A stretch of DNA of 64,000 nucleotides, taken from Harmothoe impar. Its lineage: Eukaryota > Annelida > Polychaeta > Phyllodocida > Polynoidae. Under the pieces are notes generated by a model that ran no database searches, was not told the origin of the DNA, and was given only the letters and a program-made list of their open reading frames with translations. The position numbers were made by a program, and so were the translations under genes. Where the stretch lies: contig OX381704.1 of assembly GCA_947462335.1 (NCBI GenBank), positions 24,637,955 through 24,701,954 on the forward strand, in the 5' to 3' direction. Position 1 is the stretch's first letter, and each line of letters starts with the position of its first letter. Below, in pieces: positions 50,912-58,887 of the stretch.

Positions 50912-50958
50912 CTTGGCTTAACACTCATACAGCAAGTCCCTTGTATCATATCTACCAC

Positions 50959-52149
50959 ATGCAATAATATTGTCCAATGAGAACTGGTGAATCGGAATTA
51001 AAGGTTAATAATTCAGACATGCATGCCAGCTTTAGAAATTTAAGAATTCCTGCTTTTGAATGAATTCCTACTTTATTGCTGGAATTCTAGTATCAAATAG
51101 TAGTAACTTCCTAATGATAGTTCACCAGAATCGTAAGATTTCGAGAATTTTGTCGACTTGTTAAATTAAGAGGGACATCTCTGGGTTGTCTATACACTGT
51201 GTCTATTACTTTGAAGGATTATGAAGGTATAAAATAGTGATAACTAAGGTTGTTATCCGGCTATACACCAGGTGATATGGTACTATAGGCAGGGATGGCT
51301 GCTCCGTATCATGTCCTAAATCTAGGGTTTGCTAGGTTCTGTAGATCTGTTTACTGTAGTATATAAGACATATCCCCCTGGCGACTCATCCCTGTACACT
51401 AGCAGGCATGTGTGGAGCTGGTGTGTCATCAGTTAGTGAATCAGGCTAAAGCCTAGACTATTTACATAGCCCCAACTCGTCCTCTCAACACATCCCAAGA
51501 TGTCTACACTTCTACCAAACAACCCAGCCACACACAACCGATTGGGACAGCTGTGTCTACTTATAGGTAATACAACATATCAAAGCTGCGATGATACCTC
51601 AGATACGTTTGTTTATATGTATCTCAAACCCCTGTCTCTCTTCTATTTTGCTATTCTATTTATCTTGGCAATGAATGAGTCTTGATATACACAGCACATG
51701 ATTCCAATTCTAATACCCTTTCATAACCGTTGTCTATCTGTTACTGAACAGTGGTGTGCAAGAATCCACTCATTTACTGCCACCTCAAGTATATGATCAG
51801 CACAAAATACACAAATCCATTCCTTCCCACCAAAAGGCAAAGCGTAGTTGACATTGTCTACTACGCTTCTGGGTACTTTTCAGGTCAAAGTTTAAAAAAA
51901 AATAAAAAAATCCGACCATGTAAGCTGAAACATACCTCTTTTTTGGCCTAATATTGTCCCCAGTTGTTGACAGTCTACTCGCCACAGTTGTATACATCAA
52001 TGACTAGCAGGATAAGCAGATCAACAACAAAGGCACACAGTCTCAACCATTCTCCTAACAACATTGGAGCCATTAACTTGCATCTTGATTAATGGAAATT
52101 GAAACGTAATCCCATTCTTCTCTAGACAAAGAGACGAGCGGTAGAAGGG
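50959..52149. other. non-coding stretch
   Basis: No supported gene. 51895-51949 is the right end of the GGCC/TTTCAGGC family (CATACCTCTTTTTTGGCCTA). Confidence 0.5.
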
Positions 52150-52417
52150 CTCTTTAGTCCTTTAAGGGCCACACAGGGCTGAAAGTGATATGCCAGTTGC
52201 CATCATGATGCATGCATGCAGCGCTGACCAGTAACTTTCCAGTGCTTCATTCAAGCATCATGCCGATCCTATGGGGCTCGATACACTCCCGAACGAGCCC
52301 TCCTGAATGGTCGTCATAATACATGAATACAGGCCTGGCGAGTGGACTCATCCATGCATGCATCATGAAGACCAACAACTTAATACATTAAAGCACTGTG
52401 TGGTCCTTAAAGGGTAA
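52150..52417. mobile_element. TTAA MITE, full copy
   Basis: CCTTTAAGGGCCACACAGG to TGTGGTCCTTAAAGGGTAA, with both modules (CATGATGCATGCATGCAGC and CATCCATGCATGCATCATG). Confidence 0.75.
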
Positions 52418-52719
52418 CTTGTTGTAATTAGGCCTCTGTGAATGGCGCGTCCGCTAATATTAAGGGAGAGCCCTGGGTATCATGTTTTGTTTTTACATCG
52501 TGAAAAGCAAACTAGTTTTTCTATTAAATGTGTGCTTCATTAGAAATAGATTTCCCGGAGAGGGTTCCCAGGGTAAGAGATGTAGATGTCTATGTGAATG
52601 TGTGTGTGAAGATAAGTATTTCATTGCACTACATCATCTATGCCGCAGGTATTTAGTCTTAACTAGTATATAGGTAATCATCTGAAAGCATTTGGGTTGT
52701 CAGCATATTTGGGTTTTCA

Positions 52720-53070
52720 GCAGTAGCAACAGACATGTCAAATATGTAAGATGCGACATTTCCTGCTTTTGCAGCGATCCTTACGTTTCTGCCGGAAATT
52801 TTCTATTGAATTAAGATAACTCCCTGCATAAAGTTGATGCCATTCTCTCCCACTGGTCAATTTCCGTCTTGCCCATACCATAGTGGATCGCATGTGTGTT
52901 ATCCAGTACTGTTTGCACCATTCTCTAGTTGCAGTTACAATGTGTACAAATTGCACTCTGAGTTTGACCCTGAAGAAGTCTGGGACATCCCGAAAATCTA
53001 CCACAATTTGAAAAACGAGAAGTCAAAGTGGACAGAATTGCTGTTTTCCTATCATGAATAAATGGAATTA
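52720..53070 (+). other. possible decayed retroelement 3' end
   Basis: GACCCTGAAGAAGTCTGGGA followed by CATCCCGAAA and, shortly after, an AATAAA-containing end resembles 3' ends of some retroelements. Weak evidence; the short ORFs on both strands are not convincing. Confidence 0.25.
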
Positions 53071-53107
53071 AAATAATTTCATTCTAGGAGCAGTGGCAGC
53101 AACTCAT

Positions 53108-53515
53108 TTAACCCTTTAAGTGCCACATTGTGCTTTAATGCAATATGCCCTTCGTTGCCATAATGCGTGAACCATGTAAGAACGCGAGCAACTCGCGAGG
53201 ACTGCAGAAGAAATCGCACAAAATCTACTGTCCACAGGGCTGATACACTCCTGAAGGGTCGACGTGATGCATGCATACAACCCTAGTTAGTGAACTCCCC
53301 AGGGCTGAAATCATATACAATATATGGGTGAGAATTTTGAAAAATGTCACTTTTGGGTGTTTTTCACCTTCAAACAGCTCTGCAATAAAAATGCCTGCAC
53401 CTATCCTGTTATTTTTGTTTTCATATAACAGGGACCAGTCCAAGCTTTCAGAAAAATGTAAAATCTTGGATGTACAGTGGATATTTCTCTATTTATAACC
53501 CTCGAAAGGGCTAAA
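53108..53515. mobile_element. TTAA MITE with inserted or expanded middle
   Basis: TTAACCCTTTAAGTGCCAC at left, internal CACTCCTGAAGGGTCG and GATGCATGCATACAACCC. The right end may be TAACCCTCGAAAGGGCTAA near 53496-53514. It is the copy nearest the Gypsy-like element. Confidence 0.5.
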
Positions 53516-53959
53516 ATACCCCCAGATCGTGCGTTCAGCCTATCTTTACATTTTTCATAATTCCCCCACATAAACAGAAATAGTCACAACCCTTCCTAAT
53601 CATGGTTTTCTATTAGTTATATATGTTGTCCAACAGAATCAATTTTATATTTTGAGATATCTGGCCTAGATTTTTCCCTATAGCCTTTTGTACCTGAAAT
53701 GGCCCTCATGTAACTGCCGACACTTTTACTTTTGGAGCATCCAGTGGTCTACCAGTAAGGGGCTCCTAATGTGGATTTTACATTCAAAAGTGGGGGACTA
53801 ATGCATATTAACACTGGGGAGAAATTTGTGAGGCTACACTGATTTTTAACTTCTCCAGGCCATAAAGAGTGATTTTGGAATATAATAAAAGTGGCGGCAG
53901 TTACGGTAAGTTTCCTCTATAAATCTAGAAATACCCCATGCCTATCATTTCTAAGATAT
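53516..53959. other. AT-rich flank upstream of the LTR element
   Basis: No gene seen. Base composition changes abruptly at 53960, where the GC-rich LTR begins. Confidence 0.6.
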
Positions 53960-54266
53960 TGTAGCGGGAGCGGCGGATCGGGTGGCGGATCCCGCGTCGT
54001 CTGGCGGATCTGGCGGATCTGGCGGATCCGGCGGATTCCGCTAGACGGCGCGGCGGTCGCCACCCTATATAATGATCCGCAGCGGGGCTGGCGGATCACT
54101 CTCTCTCCTGCAGCTGAAGTGCGCGGACGTTGGCTCTCGCTCCTGTTACACCAAATTGATGTGCTCTGTGTATCTTGTGAAGCTATAATATAACTTTCCC
54201 TGAACCTTAATTGAAGCTGTGTTGTGTTCTATTTCCTAGCGAAGTGTTTGCCCTAGTCCTTTTACA
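53960..54266 (+). repeat. 5' LTR
   Basis: Starts TGTAGCGGGAG and ends TTTTACA, i.e. TG...CA, 307 bp. It is followed one base later by a primer binding site and then the gag start. It contains GGCGGATC repeats at 53972-54036, a TATATAA box at 54066-54072, and an AT-rich R/U5-like second half. The boundary is inferred from TG/CA and the primer site, because the 3' LTR is not available for comparison. Confidence 0.75.
54066..54072 (+). promoter_or_regulatory. LTR TATA box
   Basis: TATATAA in an otherwise GC-rich half-LTR, about 240 bp before the gag start: the expected site of transcription initiation for the element. Confidence 0.6.
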
Positions 54267-54267
54267 G

Positions 54268-54285
54268 TGGTGACAGCGGTTTCAA
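54268..54285 (+). promoter_or_regulatory. tRNA primer binding site
   Basis: TGGTGACAGCGG begins with the complement of a tRNA 3'-CCA end and sits one base after the LTR. It is close to, but not identical with, leucine-type sites (TGGTGTCAG). The primer tRNA is therefore undecided. Confidence 0.65.
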
Positions 54286-54304
54286 CTAACAGACGAACCA
54301 CGCC

Positions 54305-55249
54305 ATGGATAGGGCTTCAGAAGGAAGTACAGCAGGGACTGAAGGAAGGATGGAGAGGCCAGTGGGAGAGGACGTTTTCCTGCGGCTACCCACGGAGACT
54401 GCTCGGATTCTAATGGGGGAAGCTCCCGCGGACGAGGGAGACCGCGAGCAAGAACTGGAGAGAGACAGGAGAGCCCAGAGGGAGTGGGTCATCCGGTGGA
54501 GAGAGGAGGAGACCAGGAGGCTGGAACGGTTGGAGGCAGAGAAAGCAGAGAGGGCTTCTAGATGGGCGGATGCTGTGGAGATGTTCGGGCAGCTGGGGGT
54601 AGCAGCCGGGGAGCAGGGAGGAGACGAAGGCAGCAGAACGTGGGGTCCCATCGGGGAAGTTCTGGCAGCCCAAGACGAGACAGTCCCCTACGCCCCGCTC
54701 GGCGAAATCCGCAGCGGAATCCGCCAGCCTGTCAACAAAGGAACGGTCGCTATGCAACCGCCACCGGAAGACTCCGCCAGACCGGAAGACTCCGCCAGAC
54801 CGGAAGACTCCGCACAATCCGCCAAGCCGGACGGCTCCGCACGATCCGCCGGGCTCCAGATCCGCCAGGACGTCAACAAAGGGGCAGCGGTCGCTAGGCA
54901 ACCTGGGCCGGGTGACTCCGCATGGCCCGTGGGGCTACCGATCCGCCAGGATGCCAGTAAGCTGGGGACGGTCGCTTGGCAGCCGGGGCAGGAGGGCTCC
55001 GCACAATCCGCACGATCCGCCGGGCTCCCGCATCACCAGAACGGCGCCGAAGGGGAAGTGGCTCCTGCGCAACCGCGGGCGGAAGGCTCCGCACGATCCG
55101 CCGGATCCGCCGGATCCGCCGTTTCGTTCGCTTCCGGCCCAGGGATCCCCACCAACACCTCCACGATTAGCCACGCATCTTTGTTGGAGGGCAGCGGGGG
55201 GGGGAGGGCCCCAAGGAACGGGCCGGGTGGCCGACGCCGCAACCATTGA
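54305..55249 (+). CDS. gag: gag, N-terminal segment
   Basis: The ATG at 54305 has a strong context (GCCATGG), 38 nt after the LTR. The segment holds an acidic, Arg/Glu-rich coiled coil (54430-54570, e.g. EETRRLERLEAEKAERASRW) and then a low-complexity region of SARPEDSAR / SARSAGSAGSA repeats made by tandem TCCGC codon blocks. The true frame is left at the G9 run 55196-55204. After it the continuing Gag sequence lies +1 and this frame ends at TGA 55247-55249, with a run of unrelated residues at its end. The N-terminal region is longer than in most Gypsy Gags and its role is unknown. Confidence 0.8.
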   Translation: MDRASEGSTAGTEGRMERPVGEDVFLRLPTETARILMGEAPADEGDREQELERDRRAQREWVIRWREEETRRLERLEAEKAERASRWADAVEMFGQLGVAAGEQGGDEGSRTWGPIGEVLAAQDETVPYAPLGEIRSGIRQPVNKGTVAMQPPPEDSARPEDSARPEDSAQSAKPDGSARSAGLQIRQDVNKGAAVARQPGPGDSAWPVGLPIRQDASKLGTVAWQPGQEGSAQSARSAGLPHHQNGAEGEVAPAQPRAEGSARSAGSAGSAVSFASGPGIPTNTSTISHASLLEGSGGGRAPRNGPGGRRRNH

Positions 55250-56786
55250 AAGGTCCCAGCAGTTGGGCCGCATTCGGGCCCTCACGGAGGCCGCAGCATT
55301 AAGAGATGCAGCAAGACGGGGGGCGGAATTGGCGGTCCGCCGGGAGAGGGATATAGCTGAGGAGGGCCGTCGTCGGGCGGAACAGGAACACCTGGAGCGG
55401 CTGGAAGAGGCCGAGGCTAGGGCGGTGACGGCCGAGTCAGTGCAGCGGGAGATCGCCAGGGTGGACGAGGCTCGGGCAGAGGTCCAGCGGCGAGAGGCCG
55501 CCTACAGGGACGCCATGGACGCGGAGGTGCACAGGGGAATGGCCCCACAGCGCAGTACCCCGGTGTACGGGGCACCAACCTGGATGGAGGCGGAGCGGGA
55601 GTGGGCATCATCGGCCGCCCAACCGGGGCCGCACCAGGGGGGATCATATGGCACGGCCGCACCGACAGTACAGGTGATGGCACCGCCCCAGGCGACGCCT
55701 GCGGTCATGCCCATGTTCCCACCCATGCAGCCACGTTGGGGGGGGTCTGTCCCACCTACCCACGCGTTGGAGCCCCACCACAAGCAGCCGCAATTCGGGG
55801 TGCCGTTCACGAAGGTCACGGGACCGGAAGGGGAACCCATGAAACAGGAGGCCAAGGGCGACACGTCCGCGTCATCCGGGATAGGGGCTAGTCGCCTGGC
55901 GAAGCCCGTTATTGCACCCTGCAAGTTCGACGGCCAAGGGCACCTCACCGAGTGGCTGGTTCATTTCGACTTGTGCCGGGAGGCCAGTGGATGGGACGAA
56001 CGGAGCGCTGGCGTATTCATGGGACTGAGTCTCACGGGGGTGGCTCGGCGCCTGCTGACGGGCATTGAGCCGTCAGCGGAGGGAGGGTATCGGAAGTTGC
56101 GCGCCGCCTTGGTGGCACGGTTCCAGCCCCCTAACCAGGCCGCCATGTATAAGGCGCTGCTGCGGGGGAAGGAACGGTCTAAGGGCGAATGCCTCCAAGC
56201 CCACGCGGAGGAAGTCGAGAGATACACCCGATTGGCGTACCCTGGCGCGGACATGGCCACCATAGATGTTATGGCCAAAGATCGGTTCATCGAGTCCCTC
56301 CGCGACCAGCAGCTGCAGATCTGGATACACCAGAGCAGCGCAACTACCCTCCTAGAAGCAGTGCAGGTAGCGCTGCACGCCGAGGCCTGCATGAGGCCCT
56401 ACGGGTCACAGGTGGTGCGCGCCACCGGGCAGACCATGGGGGAGGAGCTGAAGGGGGTGCGGGAAGACCAAGAGAAGGAGCGTATCGCCAACGCTAAGTT
56501 CCGCGATACCGTGACGGCCGCCCTGTCGGCACCCACTAACCGAGTGTCCTCCGGCCAGTCGAATCGCGGGGGAGGACAAGGTAGCCGCCCCCCACGCCCA
56601 CCGATGTCCGAGATGCGGTGCTTCCACTGCGCCTCTCTCGGACACCAGCGCCGGACCTGCCCCACGTGGAAGGCGCAGATGGCGGCCGCAGACGCTAGGG
56701 CCCAGCAGCCAGGGGAACGGGCCGGAGCGGCCGGCGTACCGGCAGCCCCAGCGCCCCCCGCAGTGGTCCCGGTGGCGGAAAACTAG
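55203..56786 (+). CDS. gag: gag, capsid and nucleocapsid segment
   Basis: This is the Gag continuation after the G9 run. The frame is open from before 54912, but its part ahead of about 55203 is a shadow. First a long Ala/Glu/Arg coiled coil (55250-55535), then a Pro/Met-rich linker. The capsid-like domain (about 55908-56395) has the Retrotrans_gag pattern: KFDGQGHLTEWLVHFD, VARRLLTG, YRKLRAALVARF, FIESLRDQQL. A CCHC zinc knuckle, CFHCASLGHQRRTC, lies at 56619-56660, followed by an Ala/Pro tail ending at TAG 56784. Capsid assembles the particle and the knuckle binds element RNA (family knowledge). Confidence 0.88.
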   Translation, partial: GGPQGTGRVADAATIERSQQLGRIRALTEAAALRDAARRGAELAVRRERDIAEEGRRRAEQEHLERLEEAEARAVTAESVQREIARVDEARAEVQRREAAYRDAMDAEVHRGMAPQRSTPVYGAPTWMEAEREWASSAAQPGPHQGGSYGTAAPTVQVMAPPQATPAVMPMFPPMQPRWGGSVPPTHALEPHHKQPQFGVPFTKVTGPEGEPMKQEAKGDTSASSGIGASRLAKPVIAPCKFDGQGHLTEWLVHFDLCREASGWDERSAGVFMGLSLTGVARRLLTGIEPSAEGGYRKLRAALVARFQPPNQAAMYKALLRGKERSKGECLQAHAEEVERYTRLAYPGADMATIDVMAKDRFIESLRDQQLQIWIHQSSATTLLEAVQVALHAEACMRPYGSQVVRATGQTMGEELKGVREDQEKERIANAKFRDTVTAALSAPTNRVSSGQSNRGGGQGSRPPRPPMSEMRCFHCASLGHQRRTCPTWKAQMAAADARAQQPGERAGAAGVPAAPAPPAVVPVAEN

Positions 56787-56819
56787 AACCGACCCTAGAG
56801 GATAGCCACTCTAGGGTCG
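56777..56819 (+). promoter_or_regulatory. -1 ribosomal frameshift signal between gag and protease
   Basis: Heptamer G GAA AAC (56777-56783, gag frame shown) ends one codon before the gag TAG. A 6-nt spacer follows, then a perfect 10-bp stem (CGACCCTAGA 56790-56799, TCTAGGGTCG 56810-56819) with a 10-nt loop. The protease frame is exactly -1 and is open from 56783. GGA-type heptamers of this pattern are known from the MMTV pro/pol site (GGAUUUA), though GGAAAAC itself is not canonical. Confidence 0.7.
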
Positions 56820-57424
56820 ACAGGTCAGAGCATGGGCACACGATAGAGGTAGTGACGGGACGACTGGAGGCGGGCGGTTCAGGGCTCCTGGTGGAGGGCA
56901 AGATTGCGGGGAGGGCTGTCGGGTGTTTAATGGACACCGGGGCCACGGTGAATATCTTGTCGCTCTCATGGTGGAGACGGAACGGGGAACCCGGGTCGTT
57001 GATGACTACTTCGGAGACGGTGTATTCGGTGGAAGGCCGGCCCATGCGGCTACACGGCAAGGTGGAGGTGCCGTTAAAAATCAGCAAGTGGGTGTGGACG
57101 GTCCCGTTCGAGTTGGCGGAAATCGCCACCGACGCGATACTGGGGACGAAGTTCCTGCGGGAATCACGGTTCCTGGTAGACCTGGCGCGGGAGCGCATAA
57201 TATTGGAGGCGGGGGACGAAACGGAGCAGGAAGAGCTCCGTGTCTGCAGAGTCATCAGCTGCCGGACAGCTGTGGTTGGCCCGGGAGAGGAAGCCATCCT
57301 GGGAGGCTACCTGGTTGGAGACTGGGAAGGGGAGGACGTTGGCATGATCGAAGGCCTACGAGAGATGGAGGAGCATAGGGGCGTCCTGGTGGGACGCGCG
57401 CTCGTGGACACCAGGGAGAAGTGA
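56783..57424 (+). CDS. pro: aspartic protease (pro)
   Basis: The frame is open from the frameshift heptamer to TGA at 57422-57424. The catalytic motif is GCLMDTGATVNILS (Asp-Thr-Gly at 56933-56941), followed by the expected flap and substrate region and ILGTKFL near 57138, equivalent to the ILG motif of retropepsins. After it come about 80 residues that normally link protease to RT (GVLVGRALVDTRE). The linker then continues in the next frame (-1), beginning at about 57421. No slippery heptamer is seen there, so this is probably a 1-nt loss rather than a second programmed shift. No ATG start is needed if it is made by frameshifting. Confidence 0.85.
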   Translation, partial: LEPTLEDSHSRVDRSEHGHTIEVVTGRLEAGGSGLLVEGKIAGRAVGCLMDTGATVNILSLSWWRRNGEPGSLMTTSETVYSVEGRPMRLHGKVEVPLKISKWVWTVPFELAEIATDAILGTKFLRESRFLVDLARERIILEAGDETEQEELRVCRVISCRTAVVGPGEEAILGGYLVGDWEGEDVGMIEGLREMEEHRGVLVGRALVDTREK

Positions 57425-58887
57425 CGCCAGTGAGGGTCTTCAACCCGGGCCAGAACCCAGTCATCATCTATAAAGATATGACCTTGGCCTCGCTGGAGGT
57501 CGTCAGCACCCCGGAGGAAGGGGGACCGCCGCCGGCGGGACAGAGCTGCCGCATGGTTACCCTACAGCCACCTGCTACGTCGGAGGAGACGGAAGCCGTC
57601 GTTAGCACTCTGACTGATGGAGTGGAGACCGACAAGCAGGGAGCGCTGGCCGACCTGGTGCGGAAACATAAGGCCGCTTTCCAACTCCGGCCGGGGGACA
57701 CAGGCCGCGCTAACACGGTGCAGCACCGCATCGACACGGGTGACCACGCACCGGTGCGGCTTCCCCCGCGGCGCTTGGCCCCGCACAGGCGCGCCCTTGT
57801 GGACCTGGAGGTGGACAAGATGCTGGAAGCCGTGGCAATAGAGGAGTCAGAGGGGTCCTGGGCCTCCCCGGTAGTGTTGGTCCGGAAGAAGGATGGTACG
57901 ATGCGCTTCTGCGTGGACTACCGCCGCCTGAACGGGATTACGAAGAAGGACTCGTATCCCCTCCCCCGAATCGATGATTCGCTCGACACGCTGGCAGGGT
58001 CCCGCTGGTTCAGTACCATGGACCTTGTCAGCGGCTACTGGCAGGTAGCCATGGCACCGGAGGACCGGGAGAAGACGGCGTTCGCAACGCACCGGGGGCT
58101 GTTTCAGTTTACGGTCATGCCATTCGGCCTGTGTAACGCCCCCGGGACGTTCGAGCGCTTGATGGAAGTAGCCATGCGAGGTCTGCAATGGACCTCGTGC
58201 TTGGTGTACTTAGAAGACATCGTTGTCTTCTCCCGGGACTTTGAAAGCCACCTCTCGCGACTGGGGGAGGTGTTGGCCCGCCTTGAGGCAGCGGGCCTGA
58301 AGGTGAAGCCGACGAAGTGTCACCTCGCCAGGCGGAAGGTGGCGTTCCTAGGCCACGTAGTGAGCGCAGAAGGGATTGCCACGGACCCCGGCAAGATCGA
58401 GGCGGTGAAGGACTGGCCCATACCGGAGAGCCTCACCGAGGTTCGCAGCTTCGTGGGGCTGGCCAGCTATTACAGGTCCTTTGTACCGGAATTCGCTATC
58501 GTAGCCAAGCCCCTCACCTCCTTGGCGGAGAAAGGACGGGTATTCCGGTGGGACAGGGGATGCCAGACTGCATTCGACACGTTGCGTGGGCTACTTATAT
58601 CGGCCCCCATACTGGGGTATCCGCAGGACGAGGGCCAGATCATACTCGACACGGACGCCTCCGACACGGGCCTGGGGGCAGTCTTGTCCCAGATGCAGGA
58701 GGGACGGGAGGTGGTCCTGTCTTTCGGGAGCCGGACTTTGGGGAGAGCGGAGCGCAACTACTGCGTCACCAGGAGGGAGCTGCTAGGGGTCCTTTTCGGA
58801 CTAAAGAAGTTCCGGCACTACCTCCTGGGGCGTAACGTACTGGTACGGACGGACCACGCAGCCCTCAAATGGGTTATGGCGTTTTAG
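57421..58887 (+). CDS. pol: reverse transcriptase and RNase H (5' part of the pol segment)
   Basis: RT motifs in order: MRFCVDYRRLNGITKKDSYP, FSTMDLVSGYWQ (first catalytic Asp at 58021), FTVMPFGLCNAPGTFERLM, then LVYLEDIVVFS at 58201-58233. The usual YxDD is YLED here: GAA at 58213-58215 replaces a catalytic Asp codon. The connection and RNase H follow, with DTDAS (58654), RREL (58777) and RTDHAAL (58852). The frame stops at TAG 58885-58887 inside RNase H, and the same frame continues after it. The start at 57421 (GTG) is only where this frame takes over from protease. As read, polymerase activity is doubtful. Confidence 0.92.
   Translation: MTPVRVFNPGQNPVIIYKDMTLASLEVVSTPEEGGPPPAGQSCRMVTLQPPATSEETEAVVSTLTDGVETDKQGALADLVRKHKAAFQLRPGDTGRANTVQHRIDTGDHAPVRLPPRRLAPHRRALVDLEVDKMLEAVAIEESEGSWASPVVLVRKKDGTMRFCVDYRRLNGITKKDSYPLPRIDDSLDTLAGSRWFSTMDLVSGYWQVAMAPEDREKTAFATHRGLFQFTVMPFGLCNAPGTFERLMEVAMRGLQWTSCLVYLEDIVVFSRDFESHLSRLGEVLARLEAAGLKVKPTKCHLARRKVAFLGHVVSAEGIATDPGKIEAVKDWPIPESLTEVRSFVGLASYYRSFVPEFAIVAKPLTSLAEKGRVFRWDRGCQTAFDTLRGLLISAPILGYPQDEGQIILDTDASDTGLGAVLSQMQEGREVVLSFGSRTLGRAERNYCVTRRELLGVLFGLKKFRHYLLGRNVLVRTDHAALKWVMAF

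Larger units (their letters stand above)
49578..50958. mobile_element. palindromic MITE exploded by four insertions
   Basis: Pieces 49578-49633, 50140-50181, 50480-50590 and 50912-50958 line up in order with the uninterrupted copy at 16708-16964 (CACAGTTAGCTGAGAG, GATGCGGTCCACTGAGCAC, GTCAGATATGATACGC, CTTGGCTTAACACTCATAC). The four intervening segments are the elements listed next. Confidence 0.75.

Noticed and set aside
54410..54901. minus-strand ORFs over gag (also 55502-55948, 55961-56392, 56695-57297)
   Set aside because: They overlap clear Gag and protease domains in sense orientation and are low-complexity or featureless.
58317..58835. 172-codon plus-strand ORF in another frame
   Set aside because: Shadow of the RT-RNase H frame, as are 59430-59846 and 59115-59396.
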